From positions 368,825-432,824 of the forward strand of contig JAHLJZ010000014.1 in assembly GCA_025602915.1 (NCBI GenBank): a stretch of DNA of 64,000 bases, read 5' to 3'. Below the pieces are notes generated by a model. The model was not told the DNA's origin. It made no database searches and saw only the letters and a list, made by a program, of their open reading frames with translations. The position numbers were made by a program, and so were the translations under genes. This document shows, piece after piece, positions 13,819 to 24,967 of the stretch. Origin of the DNA: Paraphysoderma sedebokerense (taxonomy: Eukaryota > Blastocladiomycota > Physodermatomycetes > Physodermatales > Physodermataceae). The number at the start of each line of letters is the position of its first letter. Position 1 is the first letter of the stretch.

Positions 13819-14636
13819 ATGCCAGTTACTGCAACTCCAGGAAATTCGTCTATATCGGACGCAAAAATTCGCGACACTTCTTCTCCCAGCCCCACTAAAG
13901 ATCAATACATTTCTCTCTTTCCAACAGAAATATCAGCAGCATTCAAATTCATAAGCAAAGATGGTCGCAAAATTACCAAATCCGATGTCAGTCAATTTAT
14001 TTCAACTTATTTACCTCATATCGCGGATAAGTTAGATAGAACCATACTCGCTGGTTCGGAGAAAGGAAGAGTAGCTACAGGGGGCACATCAAGGGCTACT
14101 TCATCCGTTTCGACTAAAAAAGATGAAATGACTTTGCAGGCGTTAACTAAGTTGTTGAGGAAATCTGGGACTTCCTCTGATGAGTATAAATGCGAGTGGA
14201 ATGAAGTATCAAAAGTAGGTGCATGGTGATTTTCAATTCGATAACATGGCTGCGATACTTAAATTGCTTTTGACGTTCATATGATGCGTTTGATTTTTGC
14301 TATCAGATATTTGATTCTCTGAATTATTCATATGCAGCTGGTAATCTACATTCCCCGTCGTCCGCCTCACAACGAGAAACACTGCATAATCCTGCGACAC
14401 CAACGCCTCTCGGTTCCAAGACCGGAACAGTGTTTTATCCTAAATCTCTTGATTCGTACATTAAGTTAATGACCTCCGATTCGTTTCAATTGCCGAGCGA
14501 TTTCAGTGATCTGATGAAACTCTTGGATCAAGACAACGATGGAGTGGTTGGATGTGAAGATTGGAAGGGTTTACAATTTGCAATCGAGCAAAAGATGAAT
14601 GATGTCGGATCAAACAAATTTAAATTCAGTTACTGA
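13819..14636 (+). CDS. Small EF-hand protein, otherwise unrecognised
   Basis: Two exons (13819-14214, 14307-14636) give 241 residues. I do not recognise the family. Near the C-terminus, LMKLLDQDNDGVVGCEDW fits an EF-hand loop: Asp at positions 1, 3 and 5, Gly at 6, an acidic residue at 12. A weaker match earlier (FKFISKDGRKITKSDVSQF) could be a degenerate second EF-hand. Ser/Thr-rich linkers lie between. No signal peptide or membrane segment is visible, so it is probably cytosolic. It starts about 240 bases after the stop of the BK channel on the same strand, so a Ca2+-linked functional relation is possible but only inferred from position. Confidence 0.7.
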
Positions 14637-14669
14637 ATGTAGGACATATATACTATAACTAAAACAAAT

Positions 14670-15709
14670 TCATTGAAGACTATTTATAAAATTGATCACT
14701 TCTGTGCAGAGTTCGGTCATGACAGCAGTCGAGTTGCTAGCTGCATGGTTTGCTTCGGCTATAATTCGTCCGAACTTGAATCCAGGCTTTGCATTTAAAA
14801 TTCTTGCGAGCAGCTTTTCTTTATCGACGGCAGGAGGAATATATTCGTCCTTTCCGGAAAGAAAAATGGCGAATTTTTGAGAGTTCAAACCGCCGAATAT
14901 TCGGGAAAGCTCGTCGTCACTCAAGTCTGACGAGAACATGTCATCATCGCCACTAAATAATGCGACGTATTAGAAAGTGCATAGTGTACGAGCGGAGACT
15001 TGTCTCTGTGAAGTAATGTTACCCTCGAAATGCTAGGGAGTGATATCTGTAAGCAGTAATGGGAACTGAATCAGCGTTCCTCGGCATTAACTCATTTGGC
15101 TTGCCATTTTTGATCATATCGACAGCCTTATTCTTAAAATCTCCAAGTAATGCCGGTTCCAATGACGCTTCCATATATTGTCTGTCACTAGCTGCACCTT
15201 GCAGAATATAGGCAAAGATATCTTCTCGATGGGGGCCAAATCGTGCATACCAAACCGTGTCCTAAACAAGGTGTTATCTAATATGGTCTGGGCAATATTT
15301 TACACCCAATCTATAATTACCTGAGCACCAGTAGAATGTCCCATCAGTATGATACGTTTTTTGCCTTTTTCCAAAAGAAGCGAAATCAACTGATCTAGTT
15401 CATCAGTATCTCGTTGTAGGCTAGAGCAGCCATACCCAGAATAGGAACTGGAAAGAAGAACTTGTACGAGAGAGTAGTCAATTTGCCGGAGATGGTCCTC
15501 GAGAGCTTTCAAGTAACCAACTCCTTGAAACCCTTCGGTCTAAAATGCTGAGTCTTTAGTCCAATTTTTGACTTCGATCGTTCTGAAATGGAAGTTTGTA
15601 CCATTCCAGCAATGAAAACGACGCAGGAAGAGCTAAAAGCCGGACCACTTTCAAAAGCGCAAAGCTTTTTATTGGTATCATATACGAAGAGGTTTCCTGC
15701 TTGTTCCAT
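14670..15709 (-). CDS. DUF1749/UPF0613 alpha/beta hydrolase
   Basis: Four exons on the minus strand (15709-15602, 15539-15321, 15261-15023, 14952-14670) give 282 residues. The family consists of serine alpha/beta hydrolases of mostly unknown substrate in fungi and plants. The nucleophile elbow is GHSTGAQ. The charge relay is completed by an Asp in FLSGKDEYIP and a His in AEANHAASN. Other conserved pieces are VFIAGMTEGFQ, SSSYSGYGCSSL and the acidic loop GGDDDMFSSDLSDDEL. The start chosen at 15709 gives the short N-terminal strand LFVYDTNKKLCAF typical of the family. It converges with the EF-hand gene, leaving only about 30 bases between stops. Exact activity is unknown. Confidence 0.88.
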
Positions 15710-17428
15710 ATCATATACTTCTGTTCAACTGAGGTAAGAACTGCGAACAATAAATGATCTCCTAGTGAAATTCAATATTTCAAGCTCGACCAACAACGCC
15801 AGTATACGCATTCGGAAGCCTTTTCACCAGAAACTGCTTCTCCGATCATCCAATCATCCTTCTATATATAAAGGCTATCGCGAGATCGATTTTCGAATTA
15901 CAGTATTTGCTTCCCTGTTTACAGAGTGAGTGATTGAGAGAGAAGGCTTTGTGGCCCCGTTCTAATGGTGCACCCACTCAGTAGTCAATGACGCTACTCA
16001 GAGATCATCTCATTTTAATTCCGCATTCTGAAATTATTCATACGTGATTGAGAATGGCTGTTTCTGGTTACTGGGCTTATAGAAGTGTATGATCTAAAAT
16101 TCAAGTCGCTTTCTTTTCTTTCGTTCATAAACATAGCTTGTCAGTTGTCACTGTCAATTGATGTCTGATATCTTAAATACAGTTTAGTGTACACAGCATG
16201 TACACAGGACTTCACAAGAACTAAAATTCACACATATTACATATATATTTCGGCCACTGGGAAAGCGAAGATGAGATGCAGGACATGTTGGTGAGACAGT
16301 GCGCGGATTCCCTGCCAGTTTCCACTTTCCAGACTCCCAGTGATGTCCCCTGTAAATAAAAAGTTTTGAATGCGAAACGAAACACCGTATCACACCGTCC
16401 TCAAAAAGCAACAACAGCAAAGCGATCTCACGCCAGTTTAACAAATTCTGGTGTGCGCATTTGGCGAAATGGGCAATGTGAACTATTTAGTAGTCTTGCG
16501 TCAGTCAGTTGCTCATCGGTGGTCTTCGAGTAGTCGACTAGTCTCGCTACTTGAATTTTGGAACTTGGTAAGTGGGTGACTGGCTGACTGTTGCGTTCCC
16601 ATCACACATTGGCCATGGGAAAGCAGATGGAACAGCGCGGTGCCGGCGCTATTGCTGAATGCTGACTGACCTGCTGAGTGCTCTACTTACTGGGCAGAGG
16701 GCACTAAGTAGTAAAGTACTAACATGTACTGGCACTGCTAGTGCTGACTGCAATTTGCATATGGGTTTCCTGTCAACTTGCCGGATGGATCACTAGATTG
16801 ATCACGTCAGTTTATTAGACCGACCAATTTGCAAATTTGCAAGCATCGGCAGGGCGGGGACAACGGCTAACAGCAAGAGCTTTGAAGGCTGTAAGCATTA
16901 AATTAAATATGCCTGAAAATAGTGATCGTCATTCAGTTTGCGGATGTTCAGGGCAGTCTGGGCAGTCCGGTAGTCTCAGTTCTCAGGCCACCGTCAAATA
17001 GCCCAGAATCCCCAGATTCTCCCATCTGCATTCTCCCGGTTCGACTTGGCCTCGGTTGTTCACTCAGGTTCACTCTAGAGTCTAGACACGCGCAGACCGC
17101 CAAAGTCAACCAACTCAATGGTCTTGTTCACTTCTTGTTGACTCTTCAATGCACAAGATTGACTCCGGAACGAGAAAGCGGCCCCTGGGTCATCACTTTG
17201 GGATGCAAAACTGTAGAAACATATTGTATATGGAAATAACATTGCGCATCATGATTTCGCCACTAAATGCTGCTATTCCTTGCCTCCCACAAATAATAAA
17301 CTCCTCTCCGCTCTACCTTCCCTGATTTGGCTTCCAAATTTTCTTCGATACAACAGGTCTAGGATTAATTTTCTCTCATTTTTCTCAGTGCCACCGCCGT
17401 CCTATTCCTTTTAGCATCTCTTCTCACT
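15710..17428. other. Long intergenic region, AGTC-rich
   Basis: About 1.7 kb between divergent genes with no convincing coding frame. The stretch 16490-16770 is rich in short CAGTCAG/ACTGACTG-type words and contains a near-palindrome around GTAGTCGACTAG at about 16530. GGGCAGTC-like words recur near 16950. A TATATATAAAG lies at about 15863-15873. The open frames at 16184-16444 (minus) and 16922-17239 (plus) look like chance. Confidence 0.5.
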
Positions 17429-20400
17429 ATGCGAGCGGGCTCCTCCTTTCGAGCAAGAGTCCTCCTCGGCATTGCTTTGTTCTATGTAATATTAGGCAAT
17501 GTCAACGGGGACTTAATTTTCGGGCAGAGGTACCTTGCGACATTGAATTTGGCTGCTGATGAATGAAATATGAATTAAGAATTTACATTGACTCTACAAA
17601 TTTTACCAGCTTCGATAATAGCAGCACCACCAAGGATTTTTCCCGCCCGGTATGGGAAGGTGAGACGATTCTGAACTTGAGACCCGCGACTTGGATTTAT
17701 GCTTACGCTGACTACAGGCATACTAACGGCGTTCGATGAAATCAATTCTGTATACGGCGGTGTAAGAAGTACGGCGAAAGTTGATTAATTGCGAGCAGAG
17801 TTGATTTCTCTGACTTTTAGCTTTGTTGCAGACACCAATTTAACTCTGTTGGCGATGGATGACCAATACAATGCTACGATATCTGTTGCTAATTGCCTTG
17901 AACTCGTCAATAATGGTGAACACATTTTCATCTGCACGTAATCCTCTCAAGTATTAACATTCATTGCATTCATTAGGCTCCCTAGCGCTGTTAGGGAATG
18001 TCGTAAGTAGTTTTTTGCCTCGACTTATTCTGAACACAGCCCGGATAGCTAATATGTACATCTTGACAACAAATTCATATAGGGAACGTAAGTCTTTGAT
18101 CTGTCAATTGCGGAGTACTCTGAATATTAATCGGTGCTCTACATAAAAAATCAGGGGACAAACAGCGGCTTCAAGTACAGTCTACTTCTTTCATCACGCG
18201 TTACCGTTCGCAATATTTACTGTTCTTTTCAATGTATAGATAATAAATTACTTAGTCTCAACAAGACCGTACCGATAATTGGCCCCGTGACAGGTGCTTA
18301 CGCTGCGCGTGTTCCACTTCAAGAAACCTTTATTCATTTGGGTATGTCTTGAAATTATTGTATCGACCGACCAACCTATTGCCTAATCTTGGTTTACAAT
18401 AGGGGCTTCTTACGAGGATGAAAGTATTGGTACGTAGCAGTTAGATATCCAATCAGTTCAATGTGTTAAATTGTCGTGGTTTTAGCGATGGTCAAATATG
18501 CGGTCGGAACACTTCTCTTGAATCGGATCAGTGTTTTCTATCAGGTTTGTACCTGTACCCAAAAAAGCATCCTTCATCCTTATGATTAATGAGCTTGCTA
18601 CCGCCGTATTTTCGCACACAACTTTTAGAATGATGCGTTTGGTCAAGCAGGTGTTTTAGCGTTAAAGAAATCCTTGAAGAGCGTGAATCTTGAGATTTTC
18701 TCAGAAGGGAACTTTCCAGGAACAGCAACTGACCCTGAATTGATGCGTCCGGTATGGTGTCCCTAATGCAACCTGGGAAAATGAGTTACTAAATACGCAA
18801 AATATTAGGGTTTACTTAGTCTCACTAAAAACGGCACAGTCCGGCCGCAAGCAATTGTTTTTGTCACAGTCGTTTCCCAAGTTGCTAGATTCCTCGATGT
18901 TTGGTATAAGAACATCACTGATCCATCAAGCACTGCGTTTTTTCTCTTATCTGTGGTAGACGGAGGAACCCTTCGTAAAAGTCTGAATGTTTCCAACATT
19001 GACCTCCCACCGAGACTTTACCAAGCTGCTACAAATCCCTCTCCAAGAATTTCAGACAACACTGACCCATTAGTGTAAGATTTGCCCTGAAACGTTACTA
19101 CTAGCTGCTTCTAACGTTGCTACTCTTAGAATCAATTTCATCCAACGCTACAACATTACCTTCCCTGGTAAAGCCCCTTCTAGTGGTAAGTTAATATAAT
19201 TTCTCGACCTCTCTTTCGAGAATTAGACTGACTGTTCGTTAATTCAGCTGGAGTGAAAGGATATTTGGTTGGTCGATTCTTGCATCAAGTTCTTCGTGAG
19301 TTTAATCCTCTCTCAATTCATAGCATAATAGTTTGCATTAACAACCCCGTTCCCTAGTCCGTATCGATTCGTCCACACCTATTACTTCGAAAGCAATTAT
19401 TTCAAGCGTCTTTAATACTTCCATGTTCAATATCGACGGTCATTTACACGGTTCGTTTCGGCCCTTATAATTTGTTTTCGCTCTGTGAATTAATTCTGTT
19501 CGTTCATAGGCCCGTACTTGCGTAATGACAGTCGCGTCTCTAATCCATGTAATCAAGGGTTGAAAAAGATTTGGCTCATCAAATATAATCCGAACGATGA
19601 TTATGAAGAAGTTGGTACGGCACTTTCTCTGGATCCAAAGAACGTGGAAGTGAGACTGAACCATCATTCGTCTAGGTACACTTACTTGGGATACTTCGGG
19701 TGCATGCTTCGCCGACCCTGCTGCTCTCAGACCTCCGATTATTTTCGGTCAGAGTCTCCCGCTTAACTCTGCTGATCCTTTTATTGCCAAAAAAGCTAGG
19801 GATATTTCTCTGGGAATACAGGCCGCGTTTTCGCATCAAAATAAACTTCCTACTCTGCAAGGCCATCTGCTTAAACTTATATCAAAAGATGACGGTGGCA
19901 GTGTTGCTCAATCTTTGAGCAAACTGCGGTCAATGGTGGTTGATGATAAAATCATTGGGGTTGTCGGACTCCTTGAAAACGATAATTTGCAAGAATTGAT
20001 CACCAACTTCACCAGTGGTTCTGATGCTGTCATTCCTATTATTGGCCCTGCCTCCGGTTTAAGTTCGATTCGAAGAATACCCAACGTTCTTGGAGTTCGT
20101 CAAAGTTATCGGGACGAGTTTTTCTCCTTGTTCGATTATGCAACGAAATCTGTGTTCAAATTCGGATTTATCTGTGAAAAAAGTGTAGTATTCTCCGAAA
20201 TATGCGATGACGCTGAAGTAGCTTTGAATAGTGCTCAAATTCCGCTGGGTGTAAGAATTGACATCCCACTATCCCCGAACGCGGACGACATTGAGGCCGC
20301 AAAATTACATCTAAATAATCTACCACTATTCGACAACATCACGTTTAATGTACCTCTACAAGCTTTGGTTTATATCGGACAAAACACAACCTCCGCCACC

Positions 20401-22996
20401 CAGATCGTAAAAGTACTTTCTTCAAGTAACCCGAAGATGATGTATCTTTTCGGCAGCTACATGGATCAGAAAGCTTTGCTCGATGAAGTCAGTGTCGCTG
20501 GTGTTGATTTCAGTAATTCAATTGGATCGAGACCTTTCCCCGTTCTCAACGCATCTACTTTCGGTGAAATGAAAAGTATCCTTGCCTCTGATTATAACGT
20601 CAACATTACAAACCAAACGGACGCGTCTCTCCATCTTCAAGAAGGGTTTTACGTTGGAAAAATGATTGTCGCTGTGAGTTTATAACTTCAATTTATACTT
20701 ACAATGACGCCCTCCTCATAATTCTCCACCCTAGGCATTGAGTAAAACCTTCTTGAGCAAAATTACCGGTCAAGAGTTTTTGAAAAGCGTTTTCTTCAGC
20801 TCTCGATTGTCTTTGGATGAAACCTTTCTTCGTTTCGGACCTTATGAAAATATCACCGAAGGAAAATTATGCAATCAAGGTATCGACGTTCTTTCCATCA
20901 CCAACCTCACTACAAACGAAATATTGGTCACATCAGAAAGAAAAAGTTGTACTGAGTCTTCAGTTCCCTTAAGAAGTATGATTCTTTAATTCTTTATTAT
21001 CTTTGTTTCGTCGCCCTGAACTAACATTGCTTTTAACTAGGTGAGAATATAAAAGAAATCCGCAAAAAATATGGAAGCTCTATTGTTGAGGATTTCCAGA
21101 ATGCTTATAGAGTGAACCCTGGTGGTGTTATCACGACATTCACTGTTGTTATCGTCTTGTTGCTGGAAGGTGTGGTCTGTGGTTACTTGGCCATCTGGAC
21201 CAGCGGGAGGTCAAAGAAGGCAGCTGAACGCGCCGCAAAGGCCCCTACGATGTCTCTTATCAGACACAGTTTCGCTAATTATCTGGCTTTGTGGGCTATT
21301 TTTCTGGATGCTGTCGAATTTTTTACTCTCATCGTGGTAAGTTCCAGTTTTTCTCTAGTTCCTAAGGTTTCACTTTATGATATTCACACTATTCACGGTT
21401 CAGTCAATCCCTGATGAGTGGCTAGAAAATAGTTTGGCAGGAGCTGCTCAAGTTTTGAAAACACTTCGTATTGGTCCAGCTTACGGTACGGTTCTACTGA
21501 TTTCGTTTCGATGTACTCGTCGCATCTAATATTTCATTTATTCAAGGTTGGTATCACGCCCTCGGTTTCGTCCTTATCTCGATCTGGCTCCTCTATGGTA
21601 TCATTTTCCTTCAACCAAAACTCGTATCGTCCTTGCAAACCAAAGCCCCTTACCTCCTTGCACCGGGTCCTATTCTGTTGCCTATTCTTGCCACTGTTGC
21701 TTTCCTCCCGGGAATTCGTATTCTCTTGAACTACGTTGAATGCAAATACACGAAAAACGTTGCATTCTTCTCCTATGATTTCGAACAACTTTGTTTCAAC
21801 GACCAACACATGATATGGCTTATTATCAGCGTTTTTCTCGCTGTTCTTTACGTGCCTTTCATTATGTACTTTTGTGGTGTGTGGCAAGAACTTCAGGAAG
21901 AGTTAGACATCAAGTACGTAGGGTCATATTCCATTTTTCGTGGAATATCTTTTGATTTAATCTTTCTGCAGATATGATATCCATATGTTGGTGTACCAGA
22001 ATTTTGCCAAATTGTTCCTTTCCCTGTTTATTGTGGTCCAACCGAGAGAACCGACAGCCTATCTCGTGGTGCACTCTGTCACTTACGCGAGTCTTACGGT
22101 ATACGTCCTACGGGCCAATCCGACCAAAGTCACATGGGCTCCAATTTGGAAATCAGCTGGTTTCATTGTCTCATTTTGGTCGTCTATTGTTTGCCTTATA
22201 GCTCACTATCAAGCTCAGAAAAACGACATTTGGTATGTTTAGATATCTCTCCAACAAGAAGTGCATACAAAATTTAAAAATTGAACGAATTGTCTTTAGG
22301 CCTTGGATTCTCATTGCTGCCGGATTCTTCGTCATCTTATTATCTGCTTACCTTATTCATCGCCGAAAATTCACGACTCGTGTTTTCATCCCCAAACCAA
22401 ATGCCCAGAAGAAAGACAAAGTTTCAAAAATGATGCGTTTATTTAAAGCCAAGGGCAATATGGGAAGCAAAGGATCTAGTTCCATGAATTCCTCAGGCAG
22501 TTTAGGCTCAGCCAATCCGGAAATGAACAAAGTATGCTCTATATCAATTTTTTGGGTCTGAAGACTATTTCTTAACATTGATCGACTCTAGATGTTTCAA
22601 ACGACTGTTCCAAATTGGATTGTCCGCTTTCAACTTGACAACAAGATAGATCAAGAAACAGCTGAATATCTTTTACGAGAAATTACCGAATCAAATCCCT
22701 TGCTTGCCGAAATGTTCTTCAGAGCAGACGGAAATGAAGAAAACTTTTATAAGGTCTTGTTTACTTTGAGGGGTATCGAGATTTTGCGTTTGCCCAGGCC
22801 TCATGTCCGCCGAAATAGCAGCTCTTCAGATACTAGGGGAGGGCCAGCAGTCGGAGATGTCATTCGCACCGGTGCTATTCTCGATAATGTTGAAGGGGCA
22901 ACCCGTCCTAAAGAGTCTCATAAAGTTCCTAAATTGGATGAACTCAAAGAAGAGGGAGAAGAAGAAGAGTCCGAAGCTTCTGTTCCGAAACTCTAA
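17429..22996 (+). CDS. Tandem PBP-type receptor-like membrane protein with about nine TM helices
   Basis: Predicted surface receptor. About two dozen short exons give 1,364 residues. The N-terminus (MRAGSSFRARVLLGIALFYV) is a signal peptide. Residues about 35-420 form a type-I periplasmic-binding-protein domain (GILTAFDEINSVYG, KTVPIIGPVTGAYAARVPLQ, ISVFYQNDAFGQAGV). Residues about 425-815 form a second, divergent copy (IIGVVGLLENDN, VIPIIGPASGL, NVLGVRQSYRDEFF). About nine hydrophobic helices follow (residues about 840-1170), from ITTFTVVIVLLLEGVV to WPWILIAAGFFVILL. The cytosolic tail carries a helical segment (WIVRFQLDNKIDQETAEYLL) and an acidic end. PBP-type ectodomains are known from class C GPCRs and receptor guanylate cyclases; here the helix count does not fit seven and no kinase or cyclase domain follows. 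Ligand and signalling partner are unknown. Confidence 0.85.
18083..18087 (+). other. Candidate 5-base microexon of the PBP receptor gene
   Basis: Between introns 18003-18082 and 18088-18154 the five bases GGAAC are needed to keep phase from GSLALLGNV to GQTAASNNKLLSLNKTVP. The joined protein reads GNVGTGQTA, matching the usual GNVGT turn of receptor ligand-binding domains. Skipping it leaves the downstream exon out of phase. Confidence 0.55.
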
Positions 22997-23594
22997 ATCC
23001 GTCGATGATTTTCAATTAGAATACAAGGAATCAGTTTATATTATTTTTTTTATTTATTCGTGAATCATTGTAATATTGCGAATCTAGATTGTTTATGCTC
23101 TTCATAATTTGCTTTTCCGTTTTCTTGTTTGCGTGAATAAAATTTTGCTTTGCAGTCTTGTAATCTCGATATCATTGTAAGCTGTATTCCATGGATTCAA
23201 AATGAGCGCCAACAGCTGGGAAGGTACACGCAAAAGTCCAAAGTTGCCATTACGTCGTTGAGACAAGATGAAGAAGGAAATATCACTAAATTTGTTTGAA
23301 AGCATATCCTCATCTCAGTTGTCCCTGCTATCCAAAAACTGATATAGTCGTCACCAAGTGAGTACTTAGTATTTCTTACCTTTGTTGTACCATCAGCGCT
23401 TGCACGAAACTTTTTGTATTTAATACCGGCGCGATATTTAGCGGGACTGATCGATTTGTGTTGAAGCAGTCCTACATATTTCAAATGGCGATTCGTAGCT
23501 ACATTGTCAACTGTTTGGAATAAGCCCTTTGATTTATTCAAGTTGGTGTTTATTAATGGCATTCCCTTTCCACAGTTTCCACTAAATCATTAGG
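22997..23594. other. Intergenic region with a weak minus-strand ORF
   Basis: About 600 bases between the receptor and the zinc-finger gene. Apart from the weak minus-strand open frame annotated separately, nothing recognisable. Confidence 0.4.
23102..23562 (-). CDS. Possible small hypothetical protein
   Basis: A basic open frame starts with ATG at 23562 (MPLINTNLNKSKGLFQTVDN) and stays open for 121 codons. A GTAAG donor after GTTK at about 23380 suggests that a spliced version may exist, joining a second basic frame that ends at 23102 (SQRRNGNFGLLRVPSQLL). Both parts are Lys/Arg-rich, like a small mitochondrial or ribosomal protein, but I do not recognise a family. Head-to-head placement 32 bases from the zinc-finger gene would be consistent with a shared promoter. 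Confidence 0.25.
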
Positions 23595-24661
23595 ATGTCA
23601 GAAACGCAGTATATGGTCGAGGTGTGTTGAACCGACAGATTGCGTTGATCTAACACTTTGGTCTTCAATTTTTAACCTGAAATTATTGTCCTATCTTCGT
23701 TTCGTTGTCTTATATCTATTTGTTTCTTCTTAGTATGCCAAGTCCGGCCGCGCTACATGCTCTGTTAAAGATTGTGGTAAAGTTGAAAAGGGAGAAATGA
23801 GGCTGGGTGTACATTTTGAAGCTAGTGGGCGACACATGACCAAATGGAGGTACAGCTGTGCTTATTATTTTGTTACCTCCATTTTCTGAGTCTTAACCGC
23901 TCATTGCGGATCTCTAGGCATTGGAAATGCGTTACAGAGAAAATGCTCGAAGTAAGTCTTCTACTAGTGATTGGGCTTGCCGATTTCCCGATTCACTAAA
24001 TAACCATATGCAGAACATGGGATCAGTCGACAATCTCGGCGGTGTGTCTGATCTACAACCCTCAGATCAGGAAATCGTTCATAAAGCATTCGAAACTGGT
24101 TCTGTTTTAACAACGGAAGAACAAAGAGAGCGAGATGAAAAGGCTGCTGCTAAAAAAGCGGCAGCAAGGGAAAAGAGAAAGGCAGAAAAAGAGGCTAAGA
24201 AGAATACGGAAGAAAAGGCTAATCTAACTTCCGAACAAAGTGCCGAATCTGCCGGTGGCGGCAATGAGAGCGAAGAACCTGAGAAATCAAATAAAGTGGA
24301 TGAAAATGATGAAGCGGCAAAGTCAAAGAAGGGAAAAGGCCGACCGAAGAAAGTAAAGAAAGAAGAAAGTGAAAGTGAAGAAACTGAAAAAGCAACGAGA
24401 GGAGGAGAGACCAAGAGAGCCAAAACTAAGGAAGACAATCAAAAAGATAATGGGGTTGACGAGGATACCGCTAAACCCAAGAAAAGAAGAGGCAGACCCA
24501 AAAAAGACGTCAAGGAAGAGGATTCTGAAAGCTTAGAAGCAGAGAGCGAAGAAACGGAAAAGCCGAGAAAGAAACGGGGTCGTCCAAAGAAAGAAAAAAT
24601 TGAAGGCGAAGCTGAATCAAAGAAGAAAAGAGGTGGCCGCACTAAAAAGGTTGAGGAATAA
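23595..24661 (+). CDS. PARP-type zinc-finger protein with AT-hooks
   Basis: Nuclear DNA-binding protein of 274 residues in four exons (23595-23621, 23734-23849, 23918-23951, 24014-24661). Residues 8-60 match a PARP-type zinc finger: EYAKSGRATC start, GKVEKGEMRLG core, and the HWKC ligand pair. In PARP1 such fingers recognise DNA breaks. The first cysteine pair is CSVKDC, spaced four rather than the usual two. The rest is a charged, helical Glu/Lys-rich tail with three clear AT-hooks (GKGRPKK, RRGRPKK, KRGRPKK) and one degenerate (KRGGRTKK). No PARP catalytic domain is present. It may bind damaged or AT-rich DNA as an adaptor; function is inferred from domains only. The 3' end faces the CTF18 gene about 300 bases away. 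Confidence 0.85.
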
Positions 24662-24967
24662 GCTTAATTGTGACTTGGATTTTATTGATTCATTATCATG
24701 CGTGTTGAACAGATTACATAGATGTATAGCTTGGCTGTATGATATCATCAGTTTTGTATGGTAGGAATAAATTTTAAAGCATCCTTCATGTGGCCGTTTC
24801 CCGGCTTCACTAAAATATTTCATGATGGGGGCCCATATGATTGTTTTCTTATATTTGCTACGGCACACAAAAAAGGTTTCAGCAATTAAGAAATTGCAGA
24901 CCCCATATTATTGACTGTTAGATTGCGTACAAATACATAATCACTTCTGTACTAAATATCGTTTGAT
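24662..24967. other. Convergent intergenic spacer
   Basis: About 300 AT-rich bases between the stops of the zinc-finger gene and CTF18; presumably 3' UTRs. No other structure seen. Confidence 0.4.

Noticed and set aside
16184-17239. Frames in the large intergenic region
   Set aside because: They do not resemble any family and show repeat-like composition.
17429-22996. Annotation as a class C (GABA-B-like) GPCR
   Set aside because: The PBP-type ectodomain fits, but I count about nine membrane helices and two PBP copies, and see no class C 7TM motifs.
24079-24642. Minus-strand Ser/Phe-rich frames opposite the zinc-finger gene
   Set aside because: They are complements of the Glu/Lys-rich coding sequence, a common artefact.
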